A DNA stretch of 64,000 bases, taken from NCBI RefSeq assembly GCF_000006565.2, contig NC_031480.1, positions 3,817,529 through 3,881,528 on the forward strand. The letters run 5' to 3'. The notes under the pieces are model-generated. The model had not been told where the DNA came from. It did not search any database and saw only the letters and a program-made list of their open reading frames with translations. Every line of letters starts with the position of its first letter. Position 1 is the first letter of the stretch. The DNA is from Toxoplasma gondii ME49 (Eukaryota; Apicomplexa; Conoidasida; Eucoccidiorida; Sarcocystidae). The position numbers were made by a program, and so were the translations under genes. This document shows positions 33,801 through 44,245 of the stretch, piece by piece.

Positions 33801-36739
33801 ATCAGCTTGCGTCCATCGTGAAGCCTTCGTCGTCGATTCATGGTGAAAATGAATACACTGTCGATTCCCGCGGCGTATCCGTTCACAACTACCAATCACA
33901 GAACACTCAAACGGATGGGAAACACGTGGACAGAGACCCTACCTTTGCACAATCCGCTGCTGCACACCGACCCTCACGCTGTAGAAGAGGATCGGGGAAA
34001 CAAGACACTGTTTCATGCGCTAGTATTAGAGGAAAAAGAATGTGGGGAACCTGGTCAGCAGCTGGGGCAGCGTGCAAAAGGGCACGATACGCTTTTGAAC
34101 AGCTTCAAGCGATGATGCGGAGGCCAACATGCGAACTCAACCCAGACCGTTTAGGAGCGTCGCATGTTGAAAACCACACCGGACCTGTGTACTTGTATTC
34201 TCTCCAAGCCGTTAGTGGAAGACGCTGGTTCAAGCATACGAAAAGAGATGAGTTTGAACCAACAGAATTTGAGGACCAAATGCTATTTCAGAGTTTCCTT
34301 CTAGAACAGGCGCAGGCTGTGCTCCCACAGCTCGCGCCAGGTGATCCGTTTGGAATAGGACATGTCGAGGAGATGGAAACGCGCTCGTGTAACTTCAAAA
34401 GGGACACCCCTCTGCTTTTCTGGGGAAAGTGCGACGAGAACCAAAACACACAAGCAAGCAGCCGACGAGTGACACTGCCTAATTTTCAGCTGTCCCTCTC
34501 TCCGTCCGCAAAACCCGGGACCGGGCGTGGCGTTTCGCTGTCTCCGAGACGAGAAAAGCAAGAGTGTAACGCCGAAGATGACTGCTGTGGGATTACGGCG
34601 TGTACGGCATTGCCGTCTCCACAGATGTGCCACGCCGTCATGATGGATACAACCAGCAATATGAGGAAACTCCCGCAAGACTGCGGTCAATCTCCTCTGG
34701 TAGGTCAAGTTGGAGCGCAACCACCGTTCGCCACATCAGTGGCGGATATTCTCCCAGAACAGAGGGTGGGCTTCTCTTCCACCACAGAAACTGAGAGTTG
34801 TTTTGAGACCATCAGAAATAGCTCTGATGAAACAAGAGTTCCCAGCGACAGTGAAGCGACAGTGTCGCGAATGCCGACTGGCCAGGAAGATAATGTGAGG
34901 GAGCGGTGTGAAACCGAATGTCAGCCGTCTTGCTGCAAAGACACAATCGAAACTCCCACCGTAGCATCTACAGCAGCGCAGGAGTTCGTGAGGCCCGAGA
35001 CTGATATCCTCGGTCAGGAAAACTCTCCTGCTTCAGGAGAGGCCACTAGAACCCAAAAAGCGAACAGTACATTGGACAAGCGAGGGTCGGGCTTCCAAAA
35101 CGCTACAGACATTACACGGTTTGGGATTCCCGCGAGTTTCAGTTTTTGCTCCCGTTGGACAGACCCTGCTCACGGCCATAACGGCCCAACAAAAAGCAAA
35201 CATTCGTCAGCATTAAGCGGCTCTTCACCATTGTCCAGAAATACCTGTAATGCAAGCGAAAACGGCGGTGGTGCGATCGGTGAGCCCCGCGAAAGCAAGG
35301 GGAAAATGCCGTCCATCAGGAACAGTCTTGCCTTATCACTGGTGAAGATCCGGAGCTGGATTGCCAGAAAAAGCCGCGGCGAGAAGCGCATGGTAACTCC
35401 GCAGCCCGGAGAAAGAAGCAGACCCCCAAAGGTTTCCCTTGAGGGGCCTGACACTCAGACTTGCGACAGTCAGGCGTCCACTACTAACAACAAAGAAGCA
35501 TCGAATGTTCAAGTAACTTCGCGAGCAGCGATGGGTTCGTACGCTTTAGTTATTCCCATAAGAATTAGAGTGCCGCCGAAAAGTGCTGATCTGAAGGAGG
35601 AGCTCTGGGAACTTGCTATCAAATCGGCGAAAGACGTCCACGCTATTGTGAACGCCCAGCGTCCATTCCAACCCTCTTACGCGCTCGTTCCATGGCATTC
35701 TATCACCGTGTACGTTGGCAGCATTATAGACAGGCTGCCTCTCCTGAGGAAACTGGGTGGAATGAAGCCTACGTACCGTCCATCAGCCTTTCTTATCAGT
35801 AATGGAGGTAAATGGGATGTGACTTCCGTCGACACGTTCATGCACCAACTTCTTCTGGAAGTGGCGCATATGGCCAAACGACAGAGATCAATAGCGGTTT
35901 ATCGACTGTTACGCCACAATCAACTAATGGAAGAACGTACTCGACTAACAGACCGGAAAAAACACGGAATGCAAGCGGAGCTGGGGGAGTTTGTGGTTCG
36001 TAATCCCATTTTCCCTGCAGCAAGCATCTCTGGCAGTCCAAACCGTCACTTACATCGTCTAATGCTCTCCAACAGAATCTCCACCAGCCCGAGTGGGACT
36101 CGGCCACCTTCGTTTACGGGAGAAAACATACCACGAGCAGTAAGCGCGTCGACTCACATAAAACGGTCGATTCGGATCGAAGAGGTAGGGGGTACGAATC
36201 CCTCTTCTCGACTTCTACACCTGAAGAAACTTCCTCGAACACCCACTTCCGCGCGCTATGGCGCTCCCACTAAGAAAACAACAGCCACTACCGCGACGAT
36301 GGCAAAAACAGTCCCCAAGTTCCATCCTTTCTCTCTTAAAATAGAATCAAGCTGGTCCGTCGTCGCTCAGCACAATGTAGGTCTCAATTACTTCGCCCAC
36401 AACATCGTGACAGTGGACGGCTGCCTGAACTGGACTCTGCAATACCATACAAATATGGTCAGCCACGAACTAGCCATGTGCTATGCGAACCGAATTGTCG
36501 AAATCCTGGAGAAAGTATGCAGGATTGAAGAGCTTAAAGACAACAGTGACTTGGAAGCGAATGAACCTCACCAGCACATGACTAATTTGTCGACAACGAT
36601 GCTCCCCGGGCCGCGCTCCTTCAGCCATGACGCTGAACATCCAACGACGTTTCACGGCTGTCAGAAGGAGGTGGAGGGGACAATGAGGCGGCGGCTTACA
36701 GAGGTCAGTAAAAATTCGAACCCGCATGGCTCCAAGTAG
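30824..36739 (+). CDS. Giant CoA-dependent acyltransferase / condensation-superfamily protein
   Basis: Two exons in phase: 30824-31682 (donor gtgaga) and 32385-36739 (acceptor cctcaccag), about 1,737 residues. It belongs to the chloramphenicol acetyltransferase-like fold shared by condensation domains, PapA-type and wax-ester/DGAT acyltransferases, which move an acyl group from a thioester to an alcohol or amine. Evidence: an N-terminal block at about 123-185 (LDPTDLFWQAYHNIGN ... LRTAAEMLLCRHQALRCSIN), the catalytic motif HHSVMDG at about 354-360 (bases 32585-32605), and a further helix block near 595-630 (KLVQICKRKKAGLHGLIIST). Near the C-terminus (about 1335-1465 and 1596-1670) come YALVIPIRIRVPP, GLNYFAHNIVTVDG and CLNWTLQYHTNMVSHELAMC, typical of the second half-domain. 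Between residues about 630 and 1335 lies a Ser/Thr/Glu-rich insert with no domain seen. There is no signal peptide. Acyl donor and acceptor are unknown. Confidence 0.8.
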
Positions 36740-37878
36740 CCATAACGGTTATATAGATTGCTTTGTGTTTGACTGACCTGCAGCTGGAAATGGCAGCAAT
36801 TCGTCCCGGCATGTCGGCGACATAACACTGCCCACGTGAGATTCTGGAGAATACGTGACCCATATCAAGATATGTAGATCCACTTCTATTGCAGAAGAGA
36901 GTACTCGATTAATGCCGAATCCACATGGAAATGCACTGCAAGGAGCCGGCGTGGTGTGATTGAATGGTTGGTGAACGACATGTGGTTCAGTCGAACTTTT
37001 GACAGTTTGCATGTCATAAGGACTTTCAATGGACGTAACTTCTATGCCTCGTTCTACAATCTGCGTTGTTTAGCGTCACTGGTGAAGTGCTTTTGAGTTA
37101 TACAACAAAGTTTTTGCCGTGCTTCGACTTCAATGAAGTAGATAATTGATCGATGGAAGAAACATGTTTATGAAGTAAGTCACGGTGTACCGATGGCATG
37201 CCGGGTGTCCCGCTGGACTGGCACATGCTGCTCTTCCCTGTACGTTTTCATTTCCTGAATAAGCCTGGTCACTGCACGCAAACGACACGTGATGATGCTG
37301 GGAGAGCCCCAGCGTATATCGTATACCTATAAATAGTATACGTGCCTCCGAGCAGCCTAGACGTTCACATCGTAATGCACATGCTGTGGACATTTAGAGC
37401 AGACGCTTGTTATGGAGGCTGAGTTCCACGACAAGTTATGGCTATTCTGAGAGCTACAATTCGTTCTTTCTTACAAGCGAATCACACGTTTTTGTCCACA
37501 TGGACTGTAGCAAGTCTTTTTAACCCTGCTGGAGTGCGCAGGTTCCCACCAAAGTTGATCCACTGGATTAGATTTGAGAGGATTTTCGGTAGTGTACAGT
37601 CATGTCACATGCAGAGAAGCACGAATGTCCGAATGCAACTTTTCAAATTAATTCATAATTCACTCCTCACGCTGCTGATTGTTTCCCTGGCCTTCCAATT
37701 GGGCTCCTCGGAAAAAAACTGCTGTTTCCGAACAGTGACCAGATTGGCCTGTGGCTGCCGCATTATTCCTCCGAGTTTCCCTGTAAACGCTTGAGATTAT
37801 CCAGAAGCGAGAATGCAGAGCATATATAATGTACGGTCATATGCGAAGCGAAAAGGAGGCAACTTTGAAAAGCCCTCA
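36740..37878. other. Intergenic region
   Basis: About 1.1 kb between the acyltransferase and the next + strand gene. It should contain the acyltransferase 3' UTR and the promoter of the small gene at 37879. The + frame 37438-37794 is open but has no motif and no fitting splice partner. Confidence 0.45.
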
Positions 37879-38616
37879 ATGAAGACACAATCGTCCCAGT
37901 AAGATGGGTATGCGGGCTCTGCAACCCCTCCAGAGAGACCAGGTGTCACATGTTGTCAGAACATGAACGAAGAAGCGCAAGCTTGTTGTAGCCATACGCC
38001 TTATAAGCGTCGAAGTTCTCCTGGGTTTCACGGGCTCGGAGTTCCATTGTGCTCTGTGCAGACATATCAAACTGCAGAGCTGGTCTGGTAAGTGTCTACA
38101 GAGCCGAGAAACAAGAGAGCCCGTGGAGATGGCAAAGAAACGAGGACTTTCGTACATTGCTTGGCATTTCGCATGCTCTCTCTGTAGCGACAACGGCTCA
38201 TCTGGCTTTTCCCCCATTTGTAGCTGTGACTTATGAGGCCACTCGGACTTCACAGAACACTTGCAGTCCCTCTGTTCAGGACCTGCCTTTTAAGCAGAAG
38301 CGGGTAAGGAAGGCGTCTTACCAGAAGGTGAGCTCTTGCTTGGATCTTCTTTCCACGGTTCTTTGCCAACTGAAGCAATCGGTATTGTGAACCTCGCTTT
38401 CTCTGCGAATAACACACGCGTTGTCAGGGTTTGTCATTATTCTGGAGTTCCGGTCAGCATGAAGTGACTCGCCTCGTCATTAAACGCTACAGGATTGCCA
38501 TGAGACGACTCCAGAGTGAGACTGTTCGGTTGCCCACCCGCTCTTCGTCTGTCTCGCGTCGTTCACGCGTGATTTCAGCTTCAAAACCAGCTCGCCTGGC
38601 ACGCCACTGTACATAA
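37879..38616 (+). CDS. Small basic protein, four exons, unknown
   Basis: Not recognised. Four short exons fit in phase: 37879-37898 (20 bases, MKTQSS), 38062-38087 (26 bases), 38224-38327 and 38458-38616, about 102 residues. Donors gtaaga, gtaagt and gtgagc match consensus well, as do acceptors ctgtgcag, catttgtag and ttccggtcag. The product is strongly basic with a helical arginine-rich core (HEVTRLVIKRYRIAMRRLQS) and a Ser/Arg-rich tail ending ARHCT, which suggests a nucleic-acid-binding or cytoskeletal role. There is no signal peptide or TM. Exon 3 could also end at 38303 (gtaagg), dropping eight codons. Its two tiny first exons are only visible through splice phase. It is convergent with the coiled-coil gene ending at 39045. 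Confidence 0.6.
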
Positions 38617-39044
38617 CAGAACAATATTCAAAAGGAAATTGCACTGAGAGCTCCCGATACACTGCGTGCTAGCTAGGCCCCCTCTATCAAGCTGATTGGA
38701 AGCACACATTTGGTTGTTTCCTCCAACGGCTTCGTATATTGTATATCCAGCAAACTGCAGCGATCCCCTTGTGCTTGATCGCGCCTGTGAAGCTGCACGG
38801 CTGAAGTTCTGTTCTGCGAAGACACCATAGAGCTTACTTGTTCGATGTCATGGACGACAGCCTGTCGCTCTGCAGTGAGGACAGGGAGAAGACAGCATGC
38901 TACTTACGTGGAGAACAGATAGTGAGTCTACATCCAGCGTGACGGTAGAGCTAGAATATGACTATACGGTTTATTAGTTGAAGAATTACCATGAGGATCC
39001 TGACAGCGAGACAAGATGCACGGGAGCCTTACTGTTATACCCGC

Positions 39045-39839
39045 TCAAGTGGCCAAGGCTTTCTCTGTTGCTTGCCGGAAAGTACCTCTTTCAAGTTCCT
39101 CGTTCTCTTGCTCGATTTTTGAGGCCTGGTGAGACAAAGATGCTTGTAAACGCGTAGCCCGCCCTTTTTCAAGTCTCAATTTCTGCAAGAAACACGCAGA
39201 TGTTGCCTCTGAGTAGCGTATAGCCGATTTTGTAGCTCTGACGCTTGTAGACCTAAATGGGGGGTGAGTGACACGCTTCTACCTTGTGCCCTGTGCTTAC
39301 TTGGATGCTTGCTTGAAGGTCTGCAATTCTCTGCAGTAGCGTCCCGCTCTCATCGCGCTTGAGCGACAGCCCCTTGAAATGGTTGCCACTGTGCCATCGG
39401 AGCTGTTTGTTCAGGCACGGAAAGAAGTTTGGGAGCTGTCACGAAATGGAAACGCACATTTTCGGCCCCCCTCCCTGCTGTCCCCGTTCCCCGCCATCTC
39501 TGTGTAAAAAACGCTAGGCATATCAGTACGCGGTTGGTAGTGAACTTTAATATACCCGCCTGCAGTATGGCTACACGAGGCACCGATTTTCGACAGCATA
39601 ACTCAACATCTCCGTATTTGACCTACGATGTCTCTCTCCTGCTGGAGGAGATTGGTCTTTTGCCGAAGATACACGAACTCCACCTGGACGCGTTTTGCTT
39701 TGTCTCGTGGTTTTCGCGATTCCTCCATGCTTCCGTGTACCGGCTGAAGCCCATTCTCAACCGGGTAGCAGATGTCTCGCTGTTTGGTGGCACCCGCACC
39801 CGGCATCGAGGACGATATACTACTGCCTGAGCTTCTCAT
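39045..39839 (-). CDS. Small coiled-coil protein, three exons
   Basis: Not assigned to a family. Exons in phase 0: 39839-39627, 39402-39301, 39182-39045, about 150 residues. The N-terminus (MRSSGSSISSSMPGAG) is flexible. From about residue 50 heptad-like Leu spacing appears: VQVEFVYLRQKTNLLQQERD, then SGTLLQRIADLQASIQ, KLRLEKGRATRLQASLSHQA and KIEQENEELE, predicting a coiled coil to near the C-terminus (TEKALAT). The donors are gtaggt (weak) and gtaagc, and the acceptors acaaacag and cttgcag. The exon 1/2 border is the least certain. Short coiled-coil proteins of this build occur in axonemal, centriolar and vesicle complexes; nothing here selects one. Confidence 0.65.
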
Positions 39840-40366
39840 TGAGGTGTGCTGCGTCAGAATAGTCCGTATAGAGATGCAGACGAAGTACTTGTCTGTATGA
39901 CGATAGCAAATCGACGAAGGAAAACTGCCGTCCTCTAGGCTAGAACTACCAGCCGGGCAACTTTACTGAGACGGTCAACGCTGAGTCACTAGGAAGTCTA
40001 CACGAGCGACAGTCTCTTGTGGTAGCAGAGGTTATGTAATCCTGATGATATGCGCCATGTAAATACACACATAGAACACCTTACAGGAAAAATTGGTGCG
40101 TTGTTGCATGAACCATATACAAGACCCCATGCCATCAGCTGCGCAGCGAGGTGGTGCAAGCCACGCCGCGTCAAGACACAAGAAATCCCACCGGCGATTT
40201 AATGTGTAGGTCTCCTACAACGTTGCACTGTCATGTAATTCCGCACTGTTCAAGACCACACAGAAATCAGAAGAAGGATAACGTGGTGCCATGTCCAGCA
40301 ACTGCTCCTTCATTTCGTATTCGCCGGCGACAGCTGGCATCGATGCTCCTGGAAACAGACAAGCAG
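39840..40366. other. Intergenic region
   Basis: About 530 bases between two - strand genes: promoter of the coiled-coil gene and 3' UTR of the CxxC gene. No convincing exon. A 131-codon - frame (40215-40610) overlaps it but conflicts with the spliced model upstream. Confidence 0.4.
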
Positions 40367-41182
40367 TCAATCGGTCTTTTGCCTGCCAACGTTCACCATG
40401 AATGACTTCTTGGATTGCTTCTAGGGAAAATGGCAGAAAATGGCAGCTCATGTCCTCTTCGAGACTACCACAGTGAAAGATGCCACAAATATTGCCACGA
40501 AATGTCACGTTTTTGAAGCAAGGTTTAAAATGGCTGGGCGCACCGGAATCATCGAAATTGTCTACCCACTCGAGTGACTCATCGTGACCACCTTGCCGCA
40601 GTCGTTGCACCAGAAGTACCGATTGTGCACTGTGCCTTTAGATACTCAGGTGATGGAGCAACTATTTATCAGGGAATTCAATTTTAGAAAACTCCAAAAT
40701 GTGCTTTTCTACTCTGTTCAAATGATGGAGAACTAGAACTCGGACTTTTTACTGTCTTGTGGTCTTCGGTTAGCTGGTCCGCGCGTGTGGGTTCTCACTC
40801 GTCTTGCGCTTTAGGTCTGCAGATCCTTGCTCTGGCAGCAAGTGTAGCAATGTGGACATCTCCGCTAAAGAGTAGATGCTGTCGAGAAAAAAGAGCAGAT
40901 CCAAAGGACTGCAACGGAAGTCGAAACATTCGCCACTTTCCCTATCAGACCCGGCTGCAAATCTGAAGCACTCGCAACGTCCTGTCGGTGAAAGTGACAA
41001 AAAGAATACACGTCACAGCTGCTCTCTTTTGTAAAGATCTCTGAGTGGTAGGGCACCACGAATCACAGGATGACGTACAGGCATGTCACTCTGGCTCTCT
41101 GTAGAGCGTCACGGAGGCACCACTTGCGCCAGCACGGAAGTCACCTTTACGGGCGCTCTCTTTCACTTCGGCGCCACGGCAT
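40367..41182 (-). CDS. Small CxxC protein, four exons, tentative
   Basis: Tentative. Four small exons join in phase: 41182-41151 (MPWRRSERER), 40878-40799, 40644-40592, 40420-40367, about 72 residues. Acceptors at 40878 (cttttttctcgacag) and 40420 (cattttccctag) are strong; the acceptor at 40644 (cacctgag) and the donors gtaaag, gtgaga and gtggtc are moderate. The middle reads IYSLAEMSTLLHLLPEQGSA. The third exon gives RYFWCNDCGK, a zinc-ribbon-like CxxC knuckle, followed by a basic tail KQSKKSFMVNVGRQKTD. Only one CxxC is present, so a full zinc site would need a partner or a missing exon. An alternative frame of exon 2 is also open. No family assigned. Confidence 0.45.
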
Positions 41183-43023
41183 CTGAAACCCCGTTCGTCT
41201 CAGTTCTAAAAGCCAACAACGAATATGGAAGTACAATCACAGTGTAATGTTCACGCCGTAACTGCAGGGGCGTCAACACCTATCCGGGAACTCTAGCAGT
41301 AACACCGTGGGGATGCATTCATTGTTGCGTCGTGGGATCAGGACGCTTGCCTCGAACCTAACGATGAGGCAGAAGCCTAAATCCTTCTTCAAATATTGGA
41401 TGCAGCTCAGCCAAATAAAACCTTCCTTCAGAGACCAATGAGTATCGGCACATCGGACCGTGAATTAGTTTTTCTCGTGTCTAGTTATGGCTGTACACCT
41501 ATGATCTTAATCGATGTTCAAATGCTGAAGGGCCCAGGCGCTTACCGGTACGAAAAATAGTTCTGATCCTGAAATCGTAAGCTCCACATGTAACTGCATA
41601 TCGATGGGGCTTGCTCCTGGAGCATCTCTCACTACCCAGTTCCCGCTCATGACGTTTTTTTACCCCCGCTGGATTGGTAGTGTAGCGATAGCGCGACAGT
41701 GCACGACTAAGACACTGACACTGCGTTGTTACGCGTTAGGAGTTTGTCTCCCCAAAGTGACTCTTACAAAAAACAACCTGTTTTCATGTATTTCTTGACT
41801 GCAGTGGGATCAGGCAAGGCAGCACACCATCAAATTATTTGCTGATGCCATAGTGCCCACTGGGTATACTTCTGTAGAATTTCATGCGTGCGGACACTAC
41901 AGTGTATAGCACACAAAGTGATATTGCATGCCACTTCAGCATTGGCTTTTTCCTGTTTTTCTGGTCCATCTCAACTCAATGGCACAGACGCTATCGACAG
42001 GGCCAGAGCATGGTTTGCGACGAACCGTGAGCAGGCTTCAGAACGCCGCAGTTAACGAGAAAATAACTTAATTATACAACTCTGTGGTCAGAATCTTCAT
42101 AGTGGTCGCTGACGAGGAGTGACTTGGGCTCCCATTTATCGATGCAAACAGGAGTTACCCGGCACGGTGGTCTGTTGGGTACCACATTGTTCGAGGACAA
42201 AATGGCTGGAGCTATTCAATAACCTTCTTCCAGTTTATCCCATTGATCAGACACGAGTTGAACCAGCGTGTCTCTTGTCACTTATATCTTAAATGGCCCC
42301 AGGAATCAATTTAGCCCACCATTAGTAGGAGGATAAATTCTGCAAACAAGTCAGTATACTTGACGACCCTTCAGTTGCGTCCGTCAATTTCTAACACCGA
42401 CAAACACCAAACGCAACGCACACCATCCCCAGTAGATTTTTGTGTGCCTAGACAGCAACAACTACTCGCGCTCGGTCATTTTGCTTCAGCGTTCATTACA
42501 GGTGATCCGTAACTGGAAATTCTATGACGCATTCGATCTAAAGGTTCGGATTCACGAGAATCTGGTGGAACCAACACACACGGGAGCATTCTCCTTTTCT
42601 CAGCTTTTCCGCCCCGTGCTTATCCTAGTGATCAACAAGAGAGACTGCGAATGGATACATTTAAAGCATGGCCGTTTCAGTGATTTGACAGAAAAACTAC
42701 TCCCGGTTGCGTGGTGCTTGACCCGTGTCCCAACTAGCGATTCGCGCAAAGATACAACTGCAGCCGTGCGCTCGCCAGACCCCCCTTTCGTCGATCGCAA
42801 GAAAGGTCCGACGAAGCACGAAACACTGAAGGACAAGCTTCTGTATTGGCTGCCGTTGAGTGGCTGTTCCATGCCCCTGGCGAATCCCTATAAAATAGCA
42901 TTACGATCTTCTCACACAGAATGGAGCTGTCTCGCCCGAGTGGTACGCTGCCTGTCGATGGCAGTGTGGATCTACGACATACCACCCTACTCAATTTAAA
43001 AAGCTATGCATGCTTAAACAGGC
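41183..43023. other. Intergenic region
   Basis: About 1.8 kb. The 185-codon + frame at 42442-42999 is the longest item but shows no domain, TM pattern or splice partners, and fits chance expectation. The rest should be the promoter of the CxxC gene and the 3' flank of the gene at 43024. Confidence 0.4.
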
Positions 43024-43665
43024 TTAGGTAGGTGTCAGCTGACTCATCCGAGTTGCCAGTTTTCTGGAAGGAGTTTTCTTCGGAAAATCAAAAATGTGCA
43101 TGAATTCCTTTCGATAAATTCGGGTTGGAAAATACTTGCTCAGCAAGTCGGAAGTGGGTGGCTTGTGCTGGTTTTCGCCGGTGACAGCGAAGGTGTCACT
43201 GTGTCTGCTAGGTTTTCCCTCCCCGTGTTCTCTTCTTGAAGGTGCCCTTTTCACCAAACCTGAAAAACGAAAATTTTCTAACGTAAAGTTTTAAATCCCA
43301 TGTCGTCAGAATGCAGCTTACTGTCGTCCTACCTGCGAATTACGTTTGGAGCAATGCGTGGATCGACGTTTTTTTGTTGTGTGATTGTTTCTGCCGGTGT
43401 TGTTTTCCAACAGGTGAAAGCATAACGTTAGTTGCATTCTGACCGCTTGAAAGTCTCATAATCTTCTCAGACGCTCGCGTTTGCTGGTAGTGCGATTTTC
43501 GTTCAGGCTCCGGCCTTTGCTGTTCATATCCCGTGGAGAACGGAGCACCCCCGAGAGTCTGGAGTTGGACCTGTCTAGGCCAGTTACGGTCACTAACGAA
43601 ACCCGAAGGAGCTCCTCCGTCTCGATCTCAATTCGTAGTGCTACTAAGGAATGACCTGTCTCCAT
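43024..43665 (-). CDS. Tentative basic protein, two exons
   Basis: Tentative. The last exon 43259-43024 follows a very good acceptor (tttcgtttttcag) and reads LVKRAPSRREHGEGKPSRHS, then HKPPTSDLLSKYFPTRIYRK, and ends RMSQLTPT. Upstream an ATG at 43665 opens METGHSLVALRIEIETEELL and RSNSRLSGVLRSPRDMNSKG. It can join the last exon in phase 1 at a weak gtctga donor near 43482. The product would be about 140 residues, Arg/Ser-rich, without TM or signal peptide. Further coding-like segments on the same strand at 43953-43771 and 44100-43955 might be upstream exons, but no phase-compatible junction was found. It is divergent from the RING ligase. Confidence 0.4.
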
Positions 43666-44245
43666 GAATAGGATTTATTTCTCTCGAAAACTCATTCTTT
43701 TTCCGGCGAATGCTTAATACAGCGTTGCCGCTGAAACACTCTCTTTCCTATCGTCCTTCGCCCTAGTCCATCATTTCTCCGCATCAGCTTTTCTGTGTTC
43801 CCTCTGATCCTCAATTAATTTTTCAAGAAGTCTACCCTTTCTGTTTCTTGTCATCAATGGTATTGCTGTTCTAGATGATATTTCCCCCCTGGTCAGGATC
43901 CTTTCACTACGACGCGACTGAGGATCGTTTTCTGTTTTTTTTTCGGAAATCAACTCACTTTATCAACGTACGTCCTCCATGCAAATAGGCGGGGCCACTT
44001 AAACTGCGAACCCTACTGCTACAAGGCTTCGCTGGTCGCTCTGCTGTGGAGGCATTCTCATGGAAGCCCTTGCTCAGTTTCTTGCATGTTTTCTTTGATG
44101 TGCCTCCGCTCCGAATGCTGTCTGCGCCTCCATGGTCTCTCAGACTTCGTGATGAAGCCTCGAAGACACTTGCTTTCCGGTGGAGATACGAATCTGCTGT
44201 CCGTAGGTGCCTGTAGATATAGTGGATGGGCAAGAAGTCAGGGCA

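Noticed and set aside
33840..34115. Secondary frames within the acyltransferase insert
   Set aside because: Shadows of one continuous 1,450-codon exon frame.
40215..40610. 131-codon - frame as a gene
   Set aside because: Conflicts with a spliced model having a strong acceptor at 40420 and a CxxC motif in another frame; no domain seen.
42442..42999. 185-codon open frame on +
   Set aside because: Same reasoning; also open on the other strand over much of its length, and composition does not resemble the called genes.
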